Assembly (NCBI GenBank): GCA_017517605.1
Contig: JAFWYQ010000025.1
Coordinates: forward strand, 1 to 48,033
Reading direction: 5' to 3'
DNA: 48,033 nt
DNA from: Bacteroidaceae bacterium
Lineage (GTDB): Bacteria; Bacteroidota; Bacteroidia; Bacteroidales; Bacteroidaceae
The notes under the pieces were generated by a model. The model was not told where the DNA came from. It did no database searches and was given only the letters and a program-made list of their open reading frames with translations. The translations under genes and the position numbers were made by a program. This document shows, in pieces, positions 8,606 to 15,375 of this stretch; the stretch's first letter is position 1, and each line of letters begins with the position of its first letter.

Positions 8606-9409
8606 ATGAACTTCGCAATCATCGCAGCCGGAGAAGGCTCACGTCTGGCACAAGAGGGCGTGGACAGACCCAAGCCCTTGGTGCAGTTGAACGGCGAGGC
8701 CATGGTGGAGCGCCTCGTGCGAATCTTCCAGAGGCAGGGGGCACACCGCATCGTAGTCATCATCAACGACCGTGTGGCAGAGACACGCGACTTCCTGCAG
8801 TCCCTGCAACAATCCCTCCCCATCGACCTCGTGGTGAAGACCACACCAAGCTCGATGCACAGCCTCCACGCGATAAGCCACCTGCTGCGGGGAGAACGCT
8901 TCTGCCTCACCACCGTCGACACCATCTTCCGCGAGGAGGAGTTTGCACGCTACATCCAAGCCTTCCGCAACTCCACCGCCGACGGACTGATGGCGGTCAC
9001 CGACTTCGTGGACGACGAGAAGCCGCTCTACATCTCAACCGACCGCGATGAGGACATCACCTCCCGCCAAAGCCGTCACGAAGGGGAGTGCGACCTGCAC
9101 ACCACCTCTCACCAAAGCCGTCACGAGGAGGAGTGCGACCTGAACATCACCGGCTTCCACGACCGTCCGACACCCCACTGCCACTACATCTCGGGTGGCA
9201 TCTACTGCCTCACCCCACGGGCACTGGACACCCTCGACCGCTGCATCGCACAGGGACAGTCACGAATGCGCAACTTCCAGCGGCAGCTGGTGGCCGACGG
9301 ACTACGGCTGCAGGCGTGGCCCTTCGGAAAGATTATCGACGTGGACCATGCCAGCGACATCGCGAAGGCGGAAAAGTTCCTGTCCGAAGAAACAACCAAG
9401 GAGATATAG
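8606..9409 (+). CDS. Sugar-phosphate-type nucleotidyltransferase, candidate inositol-1-phosphate cytidylyltransferase
   Basis: A 267-aa NTP_transferase-fold enzyme: signature AAGEGSRL at residues 7-14, RPKPLVQLNG near 23-32, and the metal-binding aspartate in TTVDTIF. Such enzymes join an NTP to a sugar or polyol phosphate. Its company (CDP-alcohol phosphotransferase three genes on, inositol-1-phosphate synthase at the end of the run) suggests CTP plus inositol-1-phosphate giving CDP-inositol, as in hyperthermophile inositol pathways; that substrate is inference. Oddity: residues about 151-180 are a 15-residue tandem duplication (SRQSRHEGECDL, then SHQSRHEEECDL) in a loop before the ISGGIY block. 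The next gene starts 13 bp after the stop behind AGGAGGAAA. Confidence 0.8.
   Translation: MNFAIIAAGEGSRLAQEGVDRPKPLVQLNGEAMVERLVRIFQRQGAHRIVVIINDRVAETRDFLQSLQQSLPIDLVVKTTPSSMHSLHAISHLLRGERFCLTTVDTIFREEEFARYIQAFRNSTADGLMAVTDFVDDEKPLYISTDRDEDITSRQSRHEGECDLHTTSHQSRHEEECDLNITGFHDRPTPHCHYISGGIYCLTPRALDTLDRCIAQGQSRMRNFQRQLVADGLRLQAWPFGKIIDVDHASDIAKAEKFLSEETTKEI
9056..9145 (+). repeat. 45-bp in-frame tandem duplication inside the nucleotidyltransferase gene
   Basis: Two copies of a 45-bp segment spaced exactly 45 bp (CCAAAGCCGTCACGA begins at 9067 and 9112). The copies differ at several positions, so the event is not brand new. Confidence 0.85.
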
Positions 9410-9422
9410 GAGGAAAGTCAGT

Positions 9423-10367
9423 ATGACCATCATAGCCATCAGCCGCGCTTCCCGGTACTCGCCCAACCACATCGGCAACGATGCCGCCATCTTCAACGCA
9501 GTGGTGGACGAACTACGCCGCACAGGCCACACCGTGCTCCCGTGCACCGAGGAGGAACTCCTCCACATGCCCCTGCCCGAGGCCCCCCTCACCGTAGTGA
9601 CCATGGCACGCGACGGGCGCACCATCAGCCGCCTGCTCGAATGGGAATCTGCCGGGGCAACCGTCATCAACTCCCCACAAGGAGTGCTCAACTGTGTGCG
9701 CCGGCCCATGACCGAACTCCTCCTGCAACACGGCATACCTCACCCCAAGAGCTGGATTCTCACCACCGCAGAGCCTTTGCCTGCCGACCTCACCTTCCCC
9801 TGCTGGCTCAAGCGGGGCGATTCACACGCCATCGTGAAGGAAGATGTCTGCTATGCCGTCACCCCCGACGAGGCTCTACGCACCCTTGCCGACATGCACC
9901 GCCGAGGCATCCCTACGGCTGTGGCAAACGAACACTTGCCGGGCGACCTGGTGAAGTTCTACGGTGTGCAGGGCGACTCCTTCTTCCACTGGTTCTACCC
10001 CTCAGCCGCTTCCCACAGCAAGTTCGGACAGGAGGCCATCAACGGACAATCGCAAGGCCATCCCTTTTCCTCCTCCCTGCTGAAACAGTGTGCCGACACG
10101 GCCGCCCATGTATTGAACGTCCCCATTCACAGCAAGTTCGGCTTGGAGGCCATCAACGGACAGCCACAAGGCCATCCCTTTTCCCCCTCCCTGCTGAAAC
10201 AGTGTGCCGACACAGCCGCCCGCGCCCTCAGTGTCCCCATCTACGGCGGCGACGCAGTGGTATCTCCCGACGGAAGCCTACGCATCATCGACTTCAACGA
10301 TTTCCCCAGCTTTGCCCCCTGCCGCCCCGAAGCGGCCAAGGCAATAGCACGGAGAGTGACAAAATAA
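9423..10367 (+). CDS. ATP-grasp-like protein of the inositol-lipid cluster
   Basis: A 314-aa protein resembling ATP-grasp ligases: an N-terminal part with SRASRYSPNHIGND, a middle part with CWLKRGDSHAIVKEDV (the ATP-binding lysine region near 137-152), and a terminal IYGGDAVVSPDGSLRIIDFNDFPSF that matches the metal-binding end of the fold. ATP-grasp enzymes couple a carboxylate to an amine or thiol through an acyl-phosphate. The substrate here is unknown; nothing in a plain phosphatidylinositol route needs this chemistry. Oddity: residues about 198-273 are a 38-residue segment present twice in tandem, starting HSKFGQEAINGQ and HSKFGLEAINGQ. The start follows AGGAGGAAA, and the CDP-alcohol phosphotransferase follows after 9 bp. 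Confidence 0.7.
   Translation: MTIIAISRASRYSPNHIGNDAAIFNAVVDELRRTGHTVLPCTEEELLHMPLPEAPLTVVTMARDGRTISRLLEWESAGATVINSPQGVLNCVRRPMTELLLQHGIPHPKSWILTTAEPLPADLTFPCWLKRGDSHAIVKEDVCYAVTPDEALRTLADMHRRGIPTAVANEHLPGDLVKFYGVQGDSFFHWFYPSAASHSKFGQEAINGQSQGHPFSSSLLKQCADTAAHVLNVPIHSKFGLEAINGQPQGHPFSPSLLKQCADTAARALSVPIYGGDAVVSPDGSLRIIDFNDFPSFAPCRPEAAKAIARRVTK
10014..10241 (+). repeat. 114-bp in-frame tandem duplication inside the ATP-grasp gene
   Basis: Copies at 10014-10127 and 10128-10241 abut exactly. They are nearly identical in their first two thirds (both contain CTGAAACAGTGTGCCGACAC) and diverge toward the end. The duplicated block lies just before the IDFNDFPSF region. Confidence 0.9.
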
Positions 10368-10376
10368 CAACGCACT

Positions 10377-11297
10377 ATGCCAACAAACAAACCGCAAGGA
10401 GGCATCGCCTCCACCTATAAGTCCCTCGATACGGAGGAGCGCTTCGACATCTACTTCAACCGCCCAATCGGCTACCTGTGGGCCTTGTTCTTCAAGGCAT
10501 TGCATGTCCATCCTAATGTGGTGACCATCGCATCCATCTTGTTAGGAGCCGCCGCAGGTTACTTCTTCCTCTCCGCAGACTGGAAACAGAACCTCATCGG
10601 TGTGATCCTCCTCGTGTGGGCCAATCACTACGACAGTGCCGACGGACAGTTGGCACGCATGACTGGGCAGAAAACCTTGTGGGGACGCATCCTCGATGGC
10701 TTTGCCGGCGACGTGTGGTTCTTCTCCATTTACTTCTTCATCTGTCTGCGCCTCACACCCACATGGGGCATCTGGATATGGCTGATGGCCGCTCTCTCTG
10801 GGTTCATATTCCACAGCAAGCAGTGTGCCTTGGCCGACTATTACCGCAACATCCACCTTTACTTCCTCAAAGGGAAGGAGGGAAGCGAACTGGACAATTC
10901 GCGCCAGCAACGCTCTCTCTTCCGCAACGCTCCGTGGAAGGGACACATTTGGTTCAAGCTCTTCCACTTCTTCTATGGCAATTACACCCACTCGCAAGAG
11001 CGGATGACTCCTAAGTTCCAACGCTTCTTCGCCTTGGTGCAACAGCGCTATGGAACACAGATCCCCCAGACGTTGCGCGATGAGTTCCGCGCAGGCAGTC
11101 TGCCCTTGATGAAGTGGGCCAACATCCTCACCTTCAATACCCGCGCCATCGTCCTCTTTGTGGTGGTGCTGACAGGAGTGCCTTGGGTTTACTTCGTGTT
11201 CGAGTTGACTGTAATGAACCTCCTCTTCTTCTATATGCGCAGCAAGCACGAGGCGTTGTGCGCCCGACTCACCAACCAATTGGAGGCTAAGGCATGA
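10377..11297 (+). CDS. CDP-alcohol phosphotransferase (candidate inositol-phospholipid synthase)
   Basis: A 306-aa integral membrane enzyme. The CDP-alcohol signature D-x2-DG-x2-AR-x8-G-x3-D-x3-D is complete near residues 85-108 (DSADGQLARM, then GRILDGFAGD), with the second DxxxD providing the catalytic aspartate. Hydrophobic segments surround it and another pair sits at 255-290. The family transfers a phosphoalcohol between a CDP-activated partner and an acceptor. With a cytidylyltransferase-like gene upstream and inositol-1-phosphate synthase downstream, a product carrying inositol phosphate on a lipid is the likely outcome; whether the CDP partner is CDP-inositol or CDP-diacylglycerol (or a ceramide analogue) cannot be told. 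Its stop overlaps the next gene by 4 bp (ATGA), so they are translationally coupled. Confidence 0.88.
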   Translation: MPTNKPQGGIASTYKSLDTEERFDIYFNRPIGYLWALFFKALHVHPNVVTIASILLGAAAGYFFLSADWKQNLIGVILLVWANHYDSADGQLARMTGQKTLWGRILDGFAGDVWFFSIYFFICLRLTPTWGIWIWLMAALSGFIFHSKQCALADYYRNIHLYFLKGKEGSELDNSRQQRSLFRNAPWKGHIWFKLFHFFYGNYTHSQERMTPKFQRFFALVQQRYGTQIPQTLRDEFRAGSLPLMKWANILTFNTRAIVLFVVVLTGVPWVYFVFELTVMNLLFFYMRSKHEALCARLTNQLEAKA

Positions 11298-12277
11298 AGC
11301 AGAAGTATCGTAACATATTCCTCCTTTTCGGTATCGCAGCCATTGTCATCATGCTGTGCACCTTTGATATGGACTACACCGACTTGTGGCAGAATCTGCT
11401 CCGTGCCGGCCGTTGGTTTCCTGCTATCGTAGGGCTGTGGGTTATCATTTACCTGATGAATGCCCTTTCGTGGTACTGCATCATTCGCGATGGCAAGGAT
11501 TGTCCCGTATCCTTTTGGTATGTCTATAAACTCACCATCTCGGGTTTTGCCCTCAACTATGCCACCCCCATGGGGCTGATGGGGGGCGAGCCTTACCGCA
11601 TCATGGAATTGACCCCTTACTTGGGCGCCAGTCGTGCCACTTCCTCAGTCATCCTTTATGTAATGATGCACATATTCTCGCACATCAACTTCTGGTTCTT
11701 TTCCATCTTTCTCTACATTGCCCTTTACACGGTTACGTGGGAGATGGGCGTGCTGCTTACCGTTATTGGTGCCTTTTGCCTGTTGGCTATCTACTTCTTT
11801 ATGAAGGGATATAAGAATGGAATGGCTTTGCGTACGCTGAAGCTCCTTTGCCACGTCCCCTTTGTCCGTCGTTGGGCCATGGGGTTTGTAGAACGTCAGC
11901 GCGAGACACTGGAGCGTATCGACAGCCAGATAGCCCAATTGCATCAGCAACGTAAACGCACCTTCTACCTCTCTTTCCTGATAGAGTTCCTCTCCCGCAT
12001 TGTGGGTTGTTTGGAGATATGGTTCATCCTCAACATCCTGACGACCGATGTCAGCTTTGCGGCCTGCATCCTTATCATGGCATTCTCTTCCCTGTTCAGC
12101 AACCTCTTCTTCTTCTCGCCCATGCAGTTGGGTGCACGCGAAGGTGGTTTGGCATTGGCTGTGGGCGGTTTGGCCATCCCCAGTGCCTTTGGGGTCTATA
12201 CAGGATTGCTCACCCGAGTGCGTGAATTCATTTGGATTGTTATTGGCGTGGCATTGATGAAGGTAGGGAATAAATAG
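11294..12277 (+). CDS. Lysylphosphatidylglycerol-synthase-TM (MprF flippase-like) membrane protein
   Basis: A 327-aa polytopic protein with about eight hydrophobic helices, beginning KYRNIFLLFGIAAIVIML. Characteristic of the LPG_synthase_TM (UPF0104) family are the blocks ALNYATPMGLMGGEPYR near 90-106 and FFFSPMQLGAREGGLAL near 275-291. In MprF this domain moves a modified phospholipid across the membrane. Next to a lipid-head-group synthase, with which its start overlaps by 4 bp, it is a reasonable candidate for moving the inositol lipid or a derivative to the periplasmic face. That assignment is inference. Confidence 0.85.
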   Translation: MKQKYRNIFLLFGIAAIVIMLCTFDMDYTDLWQNLLRAGRWFPAIVGLWVIIYLMNALSWYCIIRDGKDCPVSFWYVYKLTISGFALNYATPMGLMGGEPYRIMELTPYLGASRATSSVILYVMMHIFSHINFWFFSIFLYIALYTVTWEMGVLLTVIGAFCLLAIYFFMKGYKNGMALRTLKLLCHVPFVRRWAMGFVERQRETLERIDSQIAQLHQQRKRTFYLSFLIEFLSRIVGCLEIWFILNILTTDVSFAACILIMAFSSLFSNLFFFSPMQLGAREGGLALAVGGLAIPSAFGVYTGLLTRVREFIWIVIGVALMKVGNK

Positions 12278-12296
12278 GAGGGATATGGTGGGTATC

Positions 12297-12380
12297 TATA
12301 GTATCTATAGTCCCTATAGTTCCTATAGATCCTATAGTTCCTATAGTTCCTATAGTTCCTATAGTTCCTATAGCCCCTAT
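12297..12380. repeat. 9-bp tandem repeat (TATAGTTCC), intergenic copy with about nine units
   Basis: Nine units and a partial one, several being exactly TATAGTTCC, fill most of the gap between the membrane protein stop (12277) and the HAD start (12402). Because 9 is a multiple of 3, an upstream ATG at 12285 stays in frame with the HAD gene and would add a Tyr-Ser-Ser repeat. Confidence 0.95.
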
Positions 12381-12401
12381 AAAAAAAACAAAACTGAAAC
12401 T

Positions 12402-13127
12402 ATGATTCAAGGAATAATCTTCGACTATGGCGGCACGCTGGATACCAACGGTGTGCATTGGGCCGAGGTGCTGTGGAGGCAGTACGAGACATGTGGCTTG
12501 CCTGTGGCAAAGGCGGACTTTCGCGAGGCTTACGTGCATGGCGAGCGTACCATGGGTAAGCAACCTTTGGTGCAGGCTACGGACGATTTTCATCAAGTGC
12601 TTTTGATAAAGAGCCGTTTGCAGTTGCAGTATCTTGTGGATAAGGGGTGCTTGGATGCTGAAACTTATCCCACAGAAATGTATGCCCGTCGGTTGGCCGA
12701 CGGTGGCTATGCTGTGGCCAAAGAGGTTGTCAATAATGCCCGAAAAGTGCTCCAAAAGGTGGAAAAGAAGTATAAAATGGTGCTTGTCTCAAACTTTTAT
12801 GGGAACATTCGCACGATTTTGGAAGATTTTGGTTTACTTTGCCACTTCGAAGAGGTGATAGAGTCTTCCGTGGTGGGTGTGCGCAAGCCCGACCCTGCCA
12901 TCTTCTCTTTGGGTGTGGAGGCAATGGGCTTCCCTGCCGGAGAGGTGGTTGTGGTTGGCGATTCCTATACAAAGGACATTGTTCCTGCCCATTCACTTGG
13001 ATGTCGCACTGTGTGGTTGAAGGGCATTGGTTGGGCCGACGAGCAGGCAGATGACTCTTTGCCCGATTTTATCATTGCAGACTTGGCGGAATTGCCAAAC
13101 GTTATAGAGGAAATAAATAAAGAATAA
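12402..13127 (+). CDS. HAD-superfamily phosphatase (subfamily IA)
   Basis: A 241-aa haloacid-dehalogenase-like hydrolase. Motif I is FDYGGTLD (residues 7-14): the nucleophilic Asp is present, while the usual second Asp of DxDxT is Gly, as in other active HAD-IA members with DxGxx. Motif II is LVSNFYG, motif III K in VRKPDP, motif IV GDSYTKD. The cap lies between residues 15 and about 110. In the inositol cluster it is a good candidate for removing the phosphate from a phosphatidylinositol-phosphate-like intermediate, but the sequence does not prove it. The ATG at 12402 gives the normal short lead-in to motif I; an in-frame ATG at 12285 behind AGGAGG would add 39 residues encoded by the 9-bp repeat. 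ino1 follows after 5 bp. Confidence 0.85.
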   Translation: MIQGIIFDYGGTLDTNGVHWAEVLWRQYETCGLPVAKADFREAYVHGERTMGKQPLVQATDDFHQVLLIKSRLQLQYLVDKGCLDAETYPTEMYARRLADGGYAVAKEVVNNARKVLQKVEKKYKMVLVSNFYGNIRTILEDFGLLCHFEEVIESSVVGVRKPDPAIFSLGVEAMGFPAGEVVVVGDSYTKDIVPAHSLGCRTVWLKGIGWADEQADDSLPDFIIADLAELPNVIEEINKE

Positions 13128-13132
13128 GATAT

Positions 13133-14440
13133 ATGAACAATCAGAATGTAAAGCCTGCTGAAGGCAAATTGGGAATCATGGTTGTTGGACTTGGTGCCGT
13201 GACTTCCACTTTCATGACCGGTGTGCTGATGGCACGCAAGGGACTGACCAAGCCCGTAGGTTCCATGACACAATACGACAAAATCCGTGTAGGAAAGGGC
13301 GCGGACAAGAAGTATCTGCCCTATTCGGAGATTGTTCCTTTGACAAAACTTGACGACATCGTATTCGGTGCTTGGGACGTATATCCCGCCGATGCTTACC
13401 GTTCGGCCATGTATTGCGAGGTGCTGAAGGAGAAGGACATCAATCCCGTGAAGGACGAGTTGGAAAAGATTGTTCCCATGAAGGCTGCTTTCGACAAGAA
13501 CTTTGCCAAGCGTCTCGATGGTGATAACGTAAAGGATTGCAAGACCCGTTGGGAGATGGTAGAAGCTCTGCGCGAAGACATCCGTCGCTTCAAGGCCGAG
13601 AACAATTGTGCACGCATTGTGGTGGCTTGGGCTGCATCTACCGAAATATATGTTCCCGTATATGAACCCGTACACGGCACGCTGGCCGCCTTCGAACAGG
13701 CCATGAAGGACAACGACACCGAACACATCGCCCCCTCGATGTGCTACGCCTATGCCGCCCTGGCCGAAGGGGCTCCCTTCATCATGGGTGCGCCCAACAC
13801 CACCGTGGACATTCCTGCCATGTGGGAGCTGGCCGAGAAGACCCGTATGCCCATTGCCGGCAAGGACTTCAAGACGGGGCAGACACTCGTCAAGTCGGGC
13901 TTTGCACCCATCATCGGCACCCGTTGCCTGGGGCTGAACGGATGGTTCTCCACCAACATCCTCGGCAATCGCGACGGACTGGTGCTCGACGAACCCGAAA
14001 ACTTCCGCACCAAGGAGGTGTCGAAGCTCTCCACCCTCGAGTCCATCCTTGTGCCCGAGGCGCAGCCCGACCTCTACACCGACTACTACCACAAGGTGCG
14101 CATCAACTACTATCCCCCGCGCAACGACGACAAGGAGGGATGGGACAACATCGACATCTTCGGATGGATGGGCTACCCCATGCAGATTAAAATCAACTTC
14201 CTCTGCCGCGACTCCATCCTGGCAGCTCCCCTGTTGCTCGACCTCTGCCTGCTCTCCGACCTTGCCGCACGTGCCGGACGCTACGGCATCCAGCGCTTCC
14301 TGAGCTTCTACCTGAAGTCGCCCATGTATGACTACCGCACCGACGAGGTGCCCGTCAACCACCTCTTCCAGCAGTACACCATGCTGAAGAATGCCATCCG
14401 CGAAATGGGCGGTTACGAGGCCGACGAGGAGATTGATTGA
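13133..14440 (+). CDS. ino1: Inositol-3-phosphate (myo-inositol-1-phosphate) synthase
   Basis: MIPS converts glucose-6-phosphate to inositol phosphate with transient NAD reduction, the committed step to inositol lipids. The 435-aa protein begins with a Rossmann motif (IMVVGLGAVTSTFMTG) and carries the family blocks GMAWDVYP-like (FGAWDVYPADAY), WAASTE, GAPFIMGAPNTT, AGKDFKTGQT, GWFSTNILGNRDG and the catalytic-lysine region KINFLCRDSILAAPLL. It ends the cluster; a 22-bp array and then a terminator follow. Oddity: codon use changes inside the gene. In a 59-codon stretch near the start 33 third positions are G/C, whereas in a 60-codon stretch from 13793 fifty are. Confidence 0.96.
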   Translation: MNNQNVKPAEGKLGIMVVGLGAVTSTFMTGVLMARKGLTKPVGSMTQYDKIRVGKGADKKYLPYSEIVPLTKLDDIVFGAWDVYPADAYRSAMYCEVLKEKDINPVKDELEKIVPMKAAFDKNFAKRLDGDNVKDCKTRWEMVEALREDIRRFKAENNCARIVVAWAASTEIYVPVYEPVHGTLAAFEQAMKDNDTEHIAPSMCYAYAALAEGAPFIMGAPNTTVDIPAMWELAEKTRMPIAGKDFKTGQTLVKSGFAPIIGTRCLGLNGWFSTNILGNRDGLVLDEPENFRTKEVSKLSTLESILVPEAQPDLYTDYYHKVRINYYPPRNDDKEGWDNIDIFGWMGYPMQIKINFLCRDSILAAPLLLDLCLLSDLAARAGRYGIQRFLSFYLKSPMYDYRTDEVPVNHLFQQYTMLKNAIREMGGYEADEEID

Positions 14441-14452
14441 TTGTTAACGAAC

Positions 14453-14562
14453 CTTAGCCCTGGGCTGAGCCTGCCTTACCCCAAGGCTGAGCCTCATTCA
14501 GTTACCGACTGTTCCCCCTTCAGTCACCGACTGTACCCTGTTCAGCCCCCAAGGCTGAGCCT
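14453..14562. repeat. 22-bp tandem array downstream of ino1
   Basis: Five 22-bp units begin at 14453, 14475, 14497, 14519 and 14541. Three carry the dyad (A/G)GGCTGAGCCT (at 14462, 14484, 14552); the middle two are variants with ACCGACTGT. The array starts 12 bp after the ino1 stop. Confidence 0.8.
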
Positions 14563-14572
14563 GTTTTATCCA

Positions 14573-14625
14573 CCGCCTGTGCCATCCTCAACCCCCGCAT
14601 GAGGGTGGCACGGGCGGCTTTTTCG
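14573..14625 (+). terminator. Rho-independent terminator for the inositol-lipid cluster
   Basis: CCGCC, GTGCCA and CCTCA on the left pair with TGAGG, TGGCAC and GGCGG on the right with single-base bulges, followed by CTTTTTCG. It closes the run that ends with ino1. Beyond it, 14626-14977 holds no gene or repeat that I can recognise. Confidence 0.8.
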
Positions 14626-14977
14626 TTTCCCCCCCCCTTTGCCTCCGCGTGATACAAAGATACAAAACTGTGCCCCGGGTTGTCAAGAGGGGAGGCCGTT
14701 TTGGCGGAGATTTAACAAAATGGGGTAGCCCCCTCAATCCCCCAAAGGGTGGAGGTTCAAAGAGATACATGCTTGTCCTCTCCCCCTCGGGGGAGTTGAA
14801 GGAGCCTGTTCTTTAACGATTGCAAAAACTTGATTTGTAAGGATAATTCAAAGCGCCCGCCATATCACTTCGACTACCCCCCAAAGGAAAGCCAACTGAT
14901 TCCGTACAAGGCTTGGGATGGGGTTCATTTAGCGTAAAATGGAGTCAACCTTTTCAGGAAAGAGACACGAAAAAAAC

Positions 14978-15163
14978 GCTATCACAGTTATCACAAATCA
15001 CAGATAACAGTTAGTGAAAAGTCGAAATCGTAAACTCTGAGGTGAAAATTTATATTATAATATTATATTATAGTATAAAATATTATTTACAAGTTTTGCA
15101 TCCCCATTGTTGTTTTCTCATTTTTTGTAACTGTTATCTGTGATTTGTGATAACTGTGACAGC
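14978..15163. repeat. Long inverted repeat: two 36-bp arms around an AT-rich spacer
   Basis: Arm 14978-15013 and arm 15128-15163 are reverse complements at 35 of 36 positions; the spacer is 114 bp and very AT-rich (TATATTATAATATTA). Each arm has internal GTTATC/GATAAC symmetry and repeated TCACA words. It lies 213 bp upstream of the sigma-54 activator gene and just before its two promoters. Confidence 0.9.
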
Positions 15164-15222
15164 ACTTGTGCCAGCACCTGTGAGATTTTTTTCAACTGAG
15201 GATGAAAATAATGCCCCGAAAA

Positions 15223-15254
15223 CTTGCATTCGGCCGAAAAATGTTGTATCTTTG
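15223..15254 (+). promoter_or_regulatory. Upstream promoter P1 of the sigma-54 activator operon
   Basis: CTTG (15223-15226), 20 bp, TATCTTTG (15247-15254). A leader of about 115 nt would result. Confidence 0.65.
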
Positions 15255-15310
15255 TATCACCTCCGAAACAGGGCCTGCGAAAGGCCGATTTGCTGAAAAA
15301 CCATTAAATT

Positions 15311-15342
15311 TTTGCTCATGTAGCAGAAATAGTGTACTTTTG
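15311..15342 (+). promoter_or_regulatory. Downstream promoter P2 of the sigma-54 activator operon
   Basis: TTTG (15311-15314), 20 bp, TACTTTTG (15335-15342), an excellent match. It would start transcription about 27 nt before the ATG at 15376. Confidence 0.85.
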
Positions 15343-15375
15343 TAGCTTCTAAAGAGAGTAAAGGCAAAACAGTAA

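Noticed and set aside
12965-14362. 465-aa open frame opposite ino1
   Set aside because: Antisense shadow of a well-recognised MIPS gene.
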